64,000 bases of DNA from Aestuariibaculum sediminum (GCF_014596945.1 NZ_JACVXB010000004.1:124001-188000), one strand, 5' to 3'. Counted from the first letter of the stretch, positions 1 through 10,262 are shown. Numbers and translations are program-made. Notes: generated by a model from the letters alone, not told the origin.

Positions 1-1779
1 ACAACCATTTTCGGTAATATTTATGCTGAATTGGATATACTTGATAATTTAACCTTTAGAACAAGTTTAGGTTTAGACCATAGTAATTATCAAAGAAAGG
101 ATATTGAGCCTCGTGTGTTTAATGGTTTTATTACACGTGCTAATAACCGATTAATTATCGATTCTAATAAGTTTTCAAGTTTAGTGTTTTCTAATACCTT
201 AAATTATCAGTTAGAATTAAATGATAAGCATAAAATTGGTGTTTTACTAGGTATTGAGTCTATTAAAGATGATTTTAGTAGTGTGTATGCGCAAGCCGAT
301 GGTTTTTCTATTGAAACTGAAGATTACTTTGTGCTAAAAGAAGCCACTGGAGCAAGAACAACTACAGGTAGATCTACAGGAAGTAGGTTATTATCACAAT
401 TTGGAAAAATCAATTATGCTTTTGAAGACCGTTATTTAGCCTCATTTACCTTACGTCGTGATGGATCGTCTCGATTTGGTGCCGATAATAGATACGGTAT
501 TTTCCCAGCAGGTACTTTAGGATGGAGAATTAGTAATGAGGAGTTCTGGCCAGAAAATGATGTGCTTAATACATTAAAATTAAGAGCAGGTTATGGAGAA
601 GTTGGTAACCAGACTATTGGAGATATTGCGCGTTTCGGATTGTTCGAGTCAAGATACGGTTCAAACCAAAATCAGTTTGTTCCAGATTTTTTCAATATTT
701 ATTATAATGTGGGTACCGCTTACGATTTAAATGGTGTTAATACGGGGAATTTACCTTCTGGATTTGTGTCTATACAAGCAGCAAATTCAGAATTAAAATG
801 GGAGACGACTAAAGAATTCAATTTTGGTGTAGACTTTAACATGTTTAATAACAATGTAACCGGGTCTTTCGATTATTTTACCAGAGAAACCAGTGATATC
901 CTTACCACGCCACCAATTGCTTCGGTAATAGGCGAAGGTCAACAGCGGGTGCTAAACGGAGCGACTACACAAACAAGAGGTTGGGAATTATCGTTGGCTT
1001 ACTCTAAAACATTTGATAATGGGTTAAAGTTTGCCGTAGCAACTAACTTCGGTGCTTTTAAAGATGAAATCACAGCCTTACCGGAAGAAGTAGTATCGTC
1101 TTATCCTGGTACGGTTGATAATTCAATCATAGGACATTCGCAGTTTTCTATTTTCGGATATAAAACAGCTGGATTATTTCAAAGCGATCAGGATGTTCAA
1201 GACAGTCCTACTCAGGTTGGAGCCAGACCCGGAGGTTTAAAATTTCAGGATTTAGATGGCAATGGAAGTATTGGTGCTGAAGACAGAGATTTCCTTGGTA
1301 CTACACTACCTGATTTAGAATATGGTATTAGAATTAATTTAGAATACAAAAATTTCGATTTATCGTTATTTGGTTCAGGTGTTGCAGGAAGAATTGGTCA
1401 AGATCCTTATATTTTCTGGAACAATTATGCGTCAGGTCGTGAGAACTCAGGTTTAGGTGTTTTAGATGCATGGACGCCTAATAATACAGGTTCAGATATT
1501 CCATCGTTGTCATTGGCTTTTAACGACCAAAGAATTTCAGATTACTTATACCGAAAGAATTCATATTTCAAGTTAAGAAACCTACAATTTGGTTATTCAT
1601 TTTCAGAAGACTTAATCAGCAATTGGGCTGGTATGACAGGTTTACGTGTGTATTTTCAGGGCGAAAATTTATTCTGGTTTACTCCAAAAGATTATATAGG
1701 AGCCGATCCAGAAAGAACAAATGTAGACAACATTCCAGTGCCAACTATAATGTCACTTGGTCTTAACATTAACTTTTAA
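1..1779 (+). CDS. SusC-like TonB-dependent outer-membrane transporter, C-terminal part (5' truncated by window edge)
   Basis: The reading frame is open from base 1, so the gene starts upstream and only the last ~590 residues are visible. They are a SusC/RagA beta-barrel: repeated amphipathic strands, typical motifs such as LRAGYGEVGNQ and YGIFPAGTLGWRIS, a calcium-site-like stretch DLDGNGSIGAEDRDFLG, and a terminal aromatic residue (LGLNINF). Proteins of this class import oligosaccharides across the outer membrane with TonB energy, together with a SusD lid. A SusD gene follows after 11 bp, so the two are co-transcribed. The plug domain and signal peptide are outside the window. The substrate cannot be read from this fragment; the fructokinase downstream hints at fructan. 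Confidence 0.95.
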   Translation, partial: TTIFGNIYAELDILDNLTFRTSLGLDHSNYQRKDIEPRVFNGFITRANNRLIIDSNKFSSLVFSNTLNYQLELNDKHKIGVLLGIESIKDDFSSVYAQADGFSIETEDYFVLKEATGARTTTGRSTGSRLLSQFGKINYAFEDRYLASFTLRRDGSSRFGADNRYGIFPAGTLGWRISNEEFWPENDVLNTLKLRAGYGEVGNQTIGDIARFGLFESRYGSNQNQFVPDFFNIYYNVGTAYDLNGVNTGNLPSGFVSIQAANSELKWETTKEFNFGVDFNMFNNNVTGSFDYFTRETSDILTTPPIASVIGEGQQRVLNGATTQTRGWELSLAYSKTFDNGLKFAVATNFGAFKDEITALPEEVVSSYPGTVDNSIIGHSQFSIFGYKTAGLFQSDQDVQDSPTQVGARPGGLKFQDLDGNGSIGAEDRDFLGTTLPDLEYGIRINLEYKNFDLSLFGSGVAGRIGQDPYIFWNNYASGRENSGLGVLDAWTPNNTGSDIPSLSLAFNDQRISDYLYRKNSYFKLRNLQFGYSFSEDLISNWAGMTGLRVYFQGENLFWFTPKDYIGADPERTNVDNIPVPTIMSLGLNINF

Positions 1780-1790
1780 AAAATAGCACG

Positions 1791-3536
1791 ATGAAAAATA
1801 TAAAAATAATATTAATAGGAATTATAACTGCTGGACTATTTTCAGCGTGTTCCGACGACTTTTTAGAATATCAACCGGAAGGCTATTTATCGGTTGAAGA
1901 TGCTGCTACTGCAGAGAACGCCGAAGCCTTGGTTGTTGCAGCCTATGCAGGTATTGCTAACGATGAAATGATAGGGCCTTTAACCAGTATGTGGGTATAT
2001 GGAAGTGTGCGTTCAGACGATGCTTATAAAGGCGGGGGAGGCCGTAGCGATGTAGATATTATAGATCGTTATGAGCAATACAATTTAACTATTGCCGATG
2101 ACCCATCAGATTGGATGGGACCACGAACTTGGACTAATTATTACAAGGCTATTTCCAGAGCGAATTTTGCATTAGAGGTTATTAACGATATTCCGGATGA
2201 AAATTATGCCGATAAAACATTACGACAAGCAGAATTACGTTTTCTAAGAGCGCATTCACACTTTATGCTAAAGCTATTATTTAAAAAAATTCCTTACATA
2301 ACTGAAGGATTGACGCAAGAAGAAACACTTGAAATATCTAATGATGTCGATAATGATGCCCTTTGGAATACGATTGCAGACGACTTTTTATTTGCATACA
2401 ACAATTTACCTCAGTCGCAAGAACAAGTAGGTAGAGCCGACAGAAATGCAGCAGCAGCTTATTTAGCAAAACTGCGTTTATATCAGGCTTACGAGCAAAA
2501 TGAGACACATCAGGTAACTAACATAAATTTAGATCGTTTACAAGAAGTTATCGATTATGCCGATGAGGTAACTGGCGATTTAGAAGCCGATTATGGTAAT
2601 AATTTCTTAAATGGCTATGATAACGGTGCAGAGTCTATCTGGGCAGCCCAGTTTTCAATTAACGACGGGACAACCGTGAGTAGAGTGAGTTTCGTTATGG
2701 GATTAAATTCGCCGCACGGTACCGGATTATATGGTTGTTGTGGTTTCCATTTAGCAAGTCAGAATATGGTTAATGCCTTTAAAACAGATGCTTCAGGCTT
2801 ACCATTAATAGATACTTTTAATGATAGCAATATTTTTAACACTGTAGATAGCAATGGTGAAGCTCCTCTTGCAGCAGGTATAACTTTAGACCCTAGAATA
2901 GATCATACTGTGGGTATTCCTGGGCGTCCTTTCAAATATAGAAATACAGTTAGCGAATCGGGAGATATGATATACAATTTTTCTTGGGCCAGAGATCCTG
3001 GTGTATATGGATATTTTGGAAACATGAAAGAACAACAAGCACCCGATTGCTCTTGTTACGTCAAGGAAGGGCCTTTTATTGGAACTTCGAAAAATATCGA
3101 TTTTATCCGCTATGCCGATGTGTTATTATTTAAAGCAGAAGCCTTAATTCAAAGAAACGAGGTTGATGCTGGTATTACCATTATCAATAGAATTAGAGAG
3201 CGTGCAGCAGCAAGTACGCAAAGACAAATTGATGCTGGTGCTACCAACGTTTATAATATGGGAACGTATCCTATGGGGATGTCAAAAGAGGATGCTATAA
3301 AAGCTTTAATGTTCGAAAGACGTTTAGAGTTTGGTATGGAGGGACCTCGGTTTTTCGATTTAGTAAGATGGGGTGTAGCTGAGCAAGTTTTAAACGCTTA
3401 TTTAGATGTTGAAAAAACAAGAAAAGACTTTTTAGCTAATGCCAATTTCACAGCTGGTCGCGATGAATATTATCCGATTCCGCAAAGAGAAATTGATTTT
3501 ACAGGAGGACTATATGTTCAAAACCCTGGTTATTAA
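1791..3536 (+). CDS. SusD/RagB-family glycan-binding lipoprotein
   Basis: 581 residues. An N-terminal lipoprotein leader ends in the lipobox FSAC (Cys about residue 20), so the protein should be surface-anchored in the outer membrane. The family pattern is clear: FLEYQPEGYLS near the N terminus, TPR-like helices with AELRFLRAHSHFMLKLLF, a late FIRYADVLLFKAEALIQ helix, then RERAAAST, FERRLEFGMEGPRFFDLVRW and the closing YYPIPQREIDF. SusD proteins bind the glycan and act as the lid of the partner SusC, here the gene 11 bp upstream. A terminator follows at 3566-3595. The ligand is unknown. Confidence 0.96.
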   Translation: MKNIKIILIGIITAGLFSACSDDFLEYQPEGYLSVEDAATAENAEALVVAAYAGIANDEMIGPLTSMWVYGSVRSDDAYKGGGGRSDVDIIDRYEQYNLTIADDPSDWMGPRTWTNYYKAISRANFALEVINDIPDENYADKTLRQAELRFLRAHSHFMLKLLFKKIPYITEGLTQEETLEISNDVDNDALWNTIADDFLFAYNNLPQSQEQVGRADRNAAAAYLAKLRLYQAYEQNETHQVTNINLDRLQEVIDYADEVTGDLEADYGNNFLNGYDNGAESIWAAQFSINDGTTVSRVSFVMGLNSPHGTGLYGCCGFHLASQNMVNAFKTDASGLPLIDTFNDSNIFNTVDSNGEAPLAAGITLDPRIDHTVGIPGRPFKYRNTVSESGDMIYNFSWARDPGVYGYFGNMKEQQAPDCSCYVKEGPFIGTSKNIDFIRYADVLLFKAEALIQRNEVDAGITIINRIRERAAASTQRQIDAGATNVYNMGTYPMGMSKEDAIKALMFERRLEFGMEGPRFFDLVRWGVAEQVLNAYLDVEKTRKDFLANANFTAGRDEYYPIPQREIDFTGGLYVQNPGY

Positions 3537-3565
3537 TAGTTTTGTTGGTTTAATTTGAGTTAACT

Positions 3566-3595
3566 AAAGGAGGTGTTTTTTTAGATGCCTCCTTT
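3566..3595 (+). terminator. Rho-independent terminator after susD
   Basis: An 8-bp stem (AAAGGAGG / CCTCCTTT; arms 3566-3573 and 3588-3595) with a loop of about 14 nt, followed by further T residues. It separates the SusC/SusD pair from the PfkB kinase 14 bp further on, so the kinase is either read through or has its own weak start. Confidence 0.7.
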
Positions 3596-3609
3596 TTAAA
3601 TATTAGCAA

Positions 3610-4509
3610 ATGTTAAAAATTACTTGTTTTGGAGAAGTGTTGTGGGATGTTTTTCCGAACCATAAAAAAATTGGTGGCGCACCTTTAAATGTAGCTTGTA
3701 GGTTAAGGTCCTTTAATAACGATGTTAGCATGATTAGTGCTGTAGGTAATGACACGTCTGGAAACCGCATATTAGATTTTTTACAAGGTCAAGGTGTGAA
3801 CACCGATTGTATTCAAATTCAAAAGGAATATAAAACAGGCAAAGTTAAAGTGATGCTTAACGACAAAGGCGCAGCATCGTACGATATAAATTACCCGAGG
3901 GCTTGGGATAAAATACAATTAACAAAAGAAAATGTAGAAATAGTAGAGAAGTCCGATGCTTTTGTTTTTGGTAGTTTAGTTGCCCGAGACGATAGCTCCA
4001 AACAGACATTATACGATTTAATAGAGCGCGCAAACTATAAAGTTTTCGATCTTAATTTAAGAGCTCCATATTACAAAAAAGAGGTTTTATTTCATTTAAT
4101 GGAAAGGGCTGATTTTATAAAATTTAACGACGACGAACTGTATGAAGTAAGCAAATATTTAGGTTCAAAATACTATTCATTAGAGCAAAATCTCATTTAT
4201 GTTTCAAAAAAAACAAACACAAAACACATTTGTGTTACTAAGGGAGAACATGGAGCTGTTTTATTGTATAACGAGAAATTGTATTACAATAGCGGTTATT
4301 CCATTAAGGTAATTGACACAGTAGGATCAGGAGATTCATTTTTAGGCGCATTAATAAGTCAATTATTGAACAAAATACCACCGCAGAAAGCCATTAATTT
4401 TGCGTGTGCTATAGGCGCTTTGGTGGCTCAAAGTGAAGGAGCAAATCCAGATATTACAGATGAGGAGCTTAATGCTTTCATGAATCCATTACCACAAGAG
4501 GTTTTGTAA
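3610..4509 (+). CDS. PfkB-family sugar kinase, fructokinase type
   Basis: 299 residues, the normal size for a ribokinase/PfkB kinase. The N terminus CFGEVLWDVFPNHKKIGGAP with following LNVA is typical of fructokinases. The C-terminal PfkB signature DTVGSGDSFLGA (236-247) carries the catalytic base Asp242. The expected reaction is ATP-dependent phosphorylation of fructose in the cytoplasm. It lies just after a SusC/SusD pair, which fits a fructan utilisation locus continuing to the left. A 2-keto-3-deoxygluconate kinase is also a PfkB enzyme and would fit the uronate PUL to the right, but the N-terminal motif favours fructokinase. A convergent terminator closes the gene. Confidence 0.85.
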   Translation: MLKITCFGEVLWDVFPNHKKIGGAPLNVACRLRSFNNDVSMISAVGNDTSGNRILDFLQGQGVNTDCIQIQKEYKTGKVKVMLNDKGAASYDINYPRAWDKIQLTKENVEIVEKSDAFVFGSLVARDDSSKQTLYDLIERANYKVFDLNLRAPYYKKEVLFHLMERADFIKFNDDELYEVSKYLGSKYYSLEQNLIYVSKKTNTKHICVTKGEHGAVLLYNEKLYYNSGYSIKVIDTVGSGDSFLGALISQLLNKIPPQKAINFACAIGALVAQSEGANPDITDEELNAFMNPLPQEVL

Positions 4510-4529
4510 TATCATTAGTTAAATATCAG

Positions 4530-4573
4530 ACCCTGTCTAAAATTCATTTCAATGATTTCCTTTTAGCCAGGGT
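4530..4573. terminator. Convergent bidirectional terminator between the kinase and the DUF4861 gene
   Basis: Arms 4530-4542 and 4561-4573 pair as ACCCTG/CAGGGT and CTAAAA/TTTTAG around one mismatch. The hairpin lies between the stop codons of the + strand kinase and the - strand DUF4861 gene, and probably marks the border between two PULs. Confidence 0.75.
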
Positions 4574-4590
4574 TTTGATTAAATAATGAC

Positions 4591-5772
4591 TTATAGTTTT
4601 TCTATGGTAATTTTAAGCGGTGCATTAATGCATTTTGAAAAACGATTTAAGTAAGCTTCCCAGTCTTTTGGCGTATCAAACTGTCCGCTTTTTTTCCATC
4701 CAAATCCAGCATAGTAACTAACTTGGTTATCAATAACGTTTAATTTAAGGTAAGCATTACTTTCATCTGGGCGATTGGTATCGTACCTATAATAGCCGTT
4801 AAAATATTCTTTTTTGGTTACAATTGCAGTTCCTAGTTCAGAATCGCCATGAGGTTCCCAATAGCTTACCCAACCTTCACTATTATTTCCTTTAACGATA
4901 CCGTCTTTTTCATGTAATGTTAAACCAGCTACAATTTCATTGGTTCCTTCAATATCAATATTAAATCTAGAAAGATTTTGGCCCCGGTCCAAACTAATTA
5001 CCATGGATTCTTTTATCGTTTTACCTCCAGCTGTCCAGTTCGCATAGTCCAAGTAAAAACTAGTTCTAATAGGTCCAGTGCTTATGGTGCGGTAATTTGT
5101 GAAATTCTTAGACGTGTAATATGTGGTATCTTGTAAAATTGAAAACCCTCCAACACCACGGCTTACACCCACATGAAAATTATCTAAACCTTCCCCGGTA
5201 TCTTCATGGTAGCTACCTGTTCCCTCTGTTGTTTTTTTGTACCATTTGTTAATTACAGGATAATCTACGCGTTTTAGCCAGGCGTCTACACCGCTTGATA
5301 ATGTTCCTCCTGGAATTTGTTCTTCTACCATTTTTTGAGCGGTCGGACCATATACTCTAAAGGCTACTTTATCGTTTTCCCAGGCGTAGTCGTCGGTTCG
5401 TTCTGGTACAAACCTCGAATAGCAAACGGTGTCCGCTGTAGGTCTTTCTTTTTTACTAATGGTTACAATTTGGTAACTAGCTGAGCCATTTGCGGGTACT
5501 ACAGGTTGAAAAAGTAATACATCGGATTGGCTATCACCATCTTGATCTACGGTTTGGGTTATTTCTAATTTTTGCGTTGAGATATTAAGAATTCCCACAG
5601 AATCTAATGATTCCAATTGTAAATCGGTTCTATTTAATTCAATAGTTTCATGAAATCTTTCAAATTCAAGCGGGTTAGTAATAGTTACTGTTGTAGTTTT
5701 TTCGTTGTTCCCGCAGGAGGTTAATAACGAAAGTGTGAATAGATACGCTAAATAAGGTTGTTTTAAGTTCAT
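4591..5772 (-). CDS. DUF4861-type PUL lipoprotein
   Basis: 393 residues from the ATG at 5772. A longer frame reaches a TTG at 5805, but the ATG gives a clean lipoprotein leader (MNLKQPYLAYLFTLSLLTSC). The rest resembles DUF4861 proteins: VDQDGDSQSDVLLFQPVVPA, a long beta-rich body, WYKKTTEGTGSYHEDTGEGL near the middle and AGFGWKKSGQFDTPKDWEAY near the end. Such proteins recur in Bacteroidota PULs for uronate-rich polysaccharides; I do not know a settled reaction for this member. It is transcribed away from the hybrid sensor, and as an exported lipoprotein it should act at the envelope. The family call is from remembered sequence pattern. Confidence 0.7.
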   Translation of the reverse strand: MNLKQPYLAYLFTLSLLTSCGNNEKTTTVTITNPLEFERFHETIELNRTDLQLESLDSVGILNISTQKLEITQTVDQDGDSQSDVLLFQPVVPANGSASYQIVTISKKERPTADTVCYSRFVPERTDDYAWENDKVAFRVYGPTAQKMVEEQIPGGTLSSGVDAWLKRVDYPVINKWYKKTTEGTGSYHEDTGEGLDNFHVGVSRGVGGFSILQDTTYYTSKNFTNYRTISTGPIRTSFYLDYANWTAGGKTIKESMVISLDRGQNLSRFNIDIEGTNEIVAGLTLHEKDGIVKGNNSEGWVSYWEPHGDSELGTAIVTKKEYFNGYYRYDTNRPDESNAYLKLNVIDNQVSYYAGFGWKKSGQFDTPKDWEAYLNRFSKCINAPLKITIEKL

Positions 5773-6152
5773 GGTTTTAGTTATAATGTCTGTTAAATGG
5801 TTCAACGATGATTAGAATCTCGAAAATAATAAATTGACAACTATTTATGATAGTCAAAAAGAAATATTAAAATAATTTTAGGTTTGATATTTTAATTATT
5901 TATGATATTGTACCGCTGAGGTCGCCTGTATTTAATTATAATTTTATATTTGTTTGGCTAACATGAGATGTTGAAACTTAGCGGTTTTAAACTTTAATTT
6001 TGACGAGGATTTTTTAAATGTTCAATTTCTCAGAATTTAAAACCCCAAGGTTATTTCAGTAAATACTAGTTTTAAAAGATGTTTTTATAACTAATTATAG
6101 GAACAAAAACACCGAAATGTTACCAGCTTACTTTTAACAGATTGTTTTTATA
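5773..6152. promoter_or_regulatory. 380-bp divergent intergenic region between DUF4861 and the hybrid sensor
   Basis: No coding potential was seen. It is very AT-rich. A -7 element TATATTTG lies at 5945-5952 inside a 24-nt repeat shared with the sulfatase promoter. The hybrid-sensor ATG is about 200 bp downstream, which would give a long leader. No good -33 element sits at the usual distance from 5945, so an activator may be needed. Confidence 0.5.
5931..5954 (+). repeat. 24-nt promoter repeat, copy 1 (upstream of the hybrid sensor)
   Basis: This stretch is identical to 16877-16900, upstream of the sulfatase. Both copies contain TATATTTG, matching the Bacteroidota -7 consensus TAnnTTTG. The flanks are not alike, so the shared unit is the promoter core. 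Confidence 0.6.
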
Positions 6153-9100
6153 ATGAGGTATATCCTTAGTACTTTTTTCCTGATTTTTATTTGTAGCAAA
6201 GGCTTTGGGCAAGCACAAAATGGTTTTCTTTCGAATCCTGTTTTTAAAAACTATTCAACAAAAGATGGCCTATCACAGCGCTCTGTTATTTCTATTTTTC
6301 AAGACCATCAAGGCTATATGTGGTTTGGTACACGCTATGGTTTGAATAAATTTGATGGAAAAAAATTTAAATCATATTATTATAATTCGGAAGTCCCTAA
6401 TAGTTTAAGTAATAGCTGGGTTTTATCTATTGTAGAAGATAAAAGTTATAACATTTGGTTTGGAACAAAAAATGGATTGAATAAATACATTCCCGAACAC
6501 GATAGTTTCGAAAGAATTTATCTTAATCACAATATAGAAAAGCCGTATGATATAGAAATTATTGCCTTAACGGAGGGGCAAGGTCCTTTTTTATGGATTG
6601 CTACTAATCAGGGCTTACATCGCTTTAATACTGAAACATACAGGGTTTTAACATTTAAAAATAACAGAAATATTCCATCGAGTTTAAGTTCGAACCAAAC
6701 CAGCTCATTATTGTTAACCAAAAAATCTGATTTATGGATATGTACTTCTGAAACTATAGACCAATATCAGCCACAGAATAATACGTTTTTACATTACTCA
6801 TATCCGAAGGATGCTTCTCCCACGCGCACTAAAAATTACACCACCACCTTATTTGAAGATTCGAATAATACTATTTGGATTGGGTATGACAAAGGGTTAG
6901 CCTATTTTGATAAAATCGAAAAAAGATTTAAAGAATATAAATTTAAATCAGACACAGGAACTGTAATTACTAGCGCTGTTCGGAAAATTTATGAAGATGA
7001 ATATAACAACTTGTTAGTTGGAACATACGATGGTTTGTTCTATATCAACTTAAAGGATAAAAGTATTTATCATTATAAACACGATAAAAAAAAACAAAGT
7101 AGCTTAAGTCAGAATTCCATATATGAAATATATGAGGACTCCAAAGGGGATTTATGGTTTGGCACTTGGGCAGGAGGTATAAGTTATTTAGATAAGCATG
7201 CCAATACTTTTAAGTCTTACTCTGATGATATATACCAAGTATCACTAAACAATAATATCGTTAGCTCCATAGTTGAGTATAGGGATAACGAATTATGGAT
7301 AGGAACCGAGGGAGGCGGTTTAAATGTGCTTAATTTATCAACAGGAAAATTTAGCTACCTTCAACACAATCCCGATATGGTAAACAGCCTTAGTGGTAAT
7401 AATGTAAAAGCATTACTTAAAGATAAAGGCGGTAATTTATGGGTCGGTACGCATGGTTCAGGAATTAGTAAAGTTACATACGATGGTCAACACATAAGCT
7501 ATACCAGATATGTCTCTAAACTAAATGATTCTGCAAGTTTAAGTGATGATAAAATCACCTGTTTGGCAGAAGACGATAATAACAATATTTGGGTTGGAAC
7601 TAGTGGAGGCGGATTAAATATCTACAATAAAGCATTAAATAATTTTTCCAGAATTAAAGATTCTGATACTTTAATGGGAGGTTTTATTCAAACCATGTTT
7701 AAGGCTATAAATAAAAATAAGTTATGGGTTGGAAGTGATATCGGGTTATTTGAAATTGATGCCGACTCAAAATCAATACTTCATGTAGATTTTAAGAGTA
7801 ACAAGGAAAAAGCATTCAATGTAAAAACTGTGATAAGCATTTATCAGGAATCAGATGAGATTTTATGGATTGGTACTGAAGGCGACGGTTTGTATAAGTA
7901 TAATATAGTTAGTAAGGAAAGTCAGCGCTTTGGTGTAGAACAAGGTTTGTCTGATGGAGTCATATATGGTATAAAACCAAATAATGAAGAACTTTGGGTG
8001 AGTACTAATAATGGAATAAGTAGATTAAATATAAAAACCAATGATATAAAGAATTTTAATGAATCAGATGGTTTACATATAAAGGAATTTAACTACGGAG
8101 CCTCATACAAGCGTGACAATGGTGAATTAATTTTTGGAGGAACCAATGGCTTAACCATGTTTAACCCAAATAATATCGTTGTTGATACCTTTATTCCACC
8201 TGTTCTTATTAGTTCAGTAACGGTTAGAAATCGCCCTGAATTAAAAGTTACGGAAACGGTAAAATCCCTTAATCTTGAGTATAATCAAAACGATATTCAA
8301 TTTGACTTTGTGGCCTTAGGTTTTTCTAAAGCGAATAAGCATGAGTATGCCTATAAGTTAAATGGTTTTGATGATAAATGGCGTTATGTGGGGAATAATT
8401 CAAAAGCCACTTACACAAATTTGGACCATGGTGCCTACCAGTTTGAAGTCAAAGCGGCTAATAGTGATGGTATATGGACAGATAAACCGGCGGTTTTAAA
8501 AGTAGTTATTTCACCACCACTGTGGAAGACCTGGTGGGCCTATACCTTATATATTGTACTTTTTATAGTGTTGTTTTTTGCAGCTAGAAAAGCTTTGTTA
8601 GTTAGAATTAATGAGAAAAATGCCTTGCGAGAAGTCCAACGAGATAAAGAAAGGACTGAAGAATTAAATAAACTAAAACTTCAGTTGTTTACAAATATAT
8701 CACACGATTTTCGAACCCCTTTAACTTTAATAGTGGGGCCTTTAAAACGCTTAATGGATCACACCAGTAACGATCCTTTTATACAAACTCAGCTTAAAGG
8801 GATGTATAGAAATACCAATATTTTGTTACAGTTAATAAATCAGTTACTGGATTTTAGAAAAGCTGAAAGTGGCAAATTAAGAATGCATTTTTCTAAGGGT
8901 AATTTTGTGCCGTTTATAGAGAATATTAAACTGTCTTTTGAGCAGCTGGCTCATGAAAAACAAATTAAGTACACCCTTAATTACCCGTCGTCGCATTTAG
9001 AACTGTGGTTTGATAAAGTGGAATTGCAAAAAACAGTGTTAAATATACTATCAAACGCATTTAAATTTACTCCTGTTGGCGGATGTATCTCAATAGATAT

Positions 9101-10262
9101 TAGTAAAAACGAAAAAAACGATACGATAGAATTAAAAATTAGGGATAACGGAAAAGGCATTCCTGACAATCAGATTCCATTTATTTTCGACAGGTATTTC
9201 CAGCTAGGACAACAACATGAATTAAGAACCGGAACCGGAGTTGGTTTAGCAGTGGCTAAAGACATTGTAGATTTACATCACGGAGAAATTAAAGTACATA
9301 GCAAAATAGGAGAAGGCACGGTATTTATAATAGCGCTCCCATTGGGTAATAAGCACATAAATCAAGAACAAATAAATTTTGAAGTAGAAGAAATTAATAA
9401 CCATTCTTTTTTAGATGTTTCCACCCCAGAAGTCTTCAGTCATAATGTTATTCATAGCGAGAATCTTGATGTAGACAAATTTAATAAGGATTTACCGTCA
9501 ATGTTAATTGTTGAAGACAATAGTGAAGTACGTAAGCTTATATTTGACCTTTTTTTAAAAACATTTAATGTTTATCAGGCAACTAATGGTAATGAGGGAA
9601 TTACAAAAGCTCAATCTAAACCCATAGACATTATTATAAGCGATGTGATGATGCCTGTAATGGATGGTTTGCAATTTTGTTCGGCAATAAAAACAGATAT
9701 TGTTACAAGTCATATACCTGTGATATTGCTAACGGCAAGAACTTCTAAGGATATGCAGAAATCAGGTTATGAAACAGGTGCCGATATTTATATCAGTAAG
9801 CCTTTTGAACCGGATTTGTTAAAAATGCAGGTAGAAAATCTACTGAAGTCAAGATTAAATTTAATAGAAAAGTTTAAAAAAGATATTATTCTGAAGCCAA
9901 AAGAATTGGAATTGGTATCAACTGATGAGGTGTTTTTACAAAAAGCCATGGATATTGTAGAAGAACATATTACCGATCCAGATTTTCTGGTAACCACTTT
10001 TGCCGAAAAAATGTTTATGAGCCAATCGGTATTATACCGAAAAATAAAAGGACTTACTGGTCAAAGTATCTCAGAATTTTTAAGAACAATTAAATTAAAA
10101 AGAGCAGCACAGTTATTAGTGAAAACAGATATGACAGTTACCGATATAGCTTACCAAATTGGTTTTAATGATATCAAGTATTTTAGAAAATGTTTTAAAG
10201 AAACCTTCAATTTAACACCTTCACAATTTAAGAAACAACATCAAAACACGAATAAGGAATAA
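6153..10262 (+). CDS. Hybrid two-component system sensor histidine kinase/response regulator (HTCS)
   Basis: 1369 residues combine sensor, kinase and DNA-binding regulator in one protein. A signal peptide (1-20) is followed by about 14 Reg_prop repeats with WFGT/WIGT motifs forming a periplasmic double beta-propeller (~30-690), a Y_Y_Y domain (~700-775) and one membrane helix (~790-812). The kinase has His851 in NISHDFRTPL and an ATPase domain with the N-box NILSNAFKFTP. The receiver has MLIVEDN and phospho-acceptor Asp1164 in IISDVMMPVMDG. An AraC-type helix-turn-helix ends the protein (~1265-1365). HTCS proteins bind an oligosaccharide in the periplasm and activate their own PUL, here probably GH88, SusC/SusD, sulfatase and lyase. 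Confidence 0.97.
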   Translation: MRYILSTFFLIFICSKGFGQAQNGFLSNPVFKNYSTKDGLSQRSVISIFQDHQGYMWFGTRYGLNKFDGKKFKSYYYNSEVPNSLSNSWVLSIVEDKSYNIWFGTKNGLNKYIPEHDSFERIYLNHNIEKPYDIEIIALTEGQGPFLWIATNQGLHRFNTETYRVLTFKNNRNIPSSLSSNQTSSLLLTKKSDLWICTSETIDQYQPQNNTFLHYSYPKDASPTRTKNYTTTLFEDSNNTIWIGYDKGLAYFDKIEKRFKEYKFKSDTGTVITSAVRKIYEDEYNNLLVGTYDGLFYINLKDKSIYHYKHDKKKQSSLSQNSIYEIYEDSKGDLWFGTWAGGISYLDKHANTFKSYSDDIYQVSLNNNIVSSIVEYRDNELWIGTEGGGLNVLNLSTGKFSYLQHNPDMVNSLSGNNVKALLKDKGGNLWVGTHGSGISKVTYDGQHISYTRYVSKLNDSASLSDDKITCLAEDDNNNIWVGTSGGGLNIYNKALNNFSRIKDSDTLMGGFIQTMFKAINKNKLWVGSDIGLFEIDADSKSILHVDFKSNKEKAFNVKTVISIYQESDEILWIGTEGDGLYKYNIVSKESQRFGVEQGLSDGVIYGIKPNNEELWVSTNNGISRLNIKTNDIKNFNESDGLHIKEFNYGASYKRDNGELIFGGTNGLTMFNPNNIVVDTFIPPVLISSVTVRNRPELKVTETVKSLNLEYNQNDIQFDFVALGFSKANKHEYAYKLNGFDDKWRYVGNNSKATYTNLDHGAYQFEVKAANSDGIWTDKPAVLKVVISPPLWKTWWAYTLYIVLFIVLFFAARKALLVRINEKNALREVQRDKERTEELNKLKLQLFTNISHDFRTPLTLIVGPLKRLMDHTSNDPFIQTQLKGMYRNTNILLQLINQLLDFRKAESGKLRMHFSKGNFVPFIENIKLSFEQLAHEKQIKYTLNYPSSHLELWFDKVELQKTVLNILSNAFKFTPVGGCISIDISKNEKNDTIELKIRDNGKGIPDNQIPFIFDRYFQLGQQHELRTGTGVGLAVAKDIVDLHHGEIKVHSKIGEGTVFIIALPLGNKHINQEQINFEVEEINNHSFLDVSTPEVFSHNVIHSENLDVDKFNKDLPSMLIVEDNSEVRKLIFDLFLKTFNVYQATNGNEGITKAQSKPIDIIISDVMMPVMDGLQFCSAIKTDIVTSHIPVILLTARTSKDMQKSGYETGADIYISKPFEPDLLKMQVENLLKSRLNLIEKFKKDIILKPKELELVSTDEVFLQKAMDIVEEHITDPDFLVTTFAEKMFMSQSVLYRKIKGLTGQSISEFLRTIKLKRAAQLLVKTDMTVTDIAYQIGFNDIKYFRKCFKETFNLTPSQFKKQHQNTNKE

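Noticed and set aside
3610-4509. Assignment of the PfkB protein as 2-keto-3-deoxygluconate kinase of the uronate PUL
   Set aside because: The N-terminal GEVLWDVFP...GGAPLNVA pattern is fructokinase-like, and a convergent terminator separates it from the uronate PUL.
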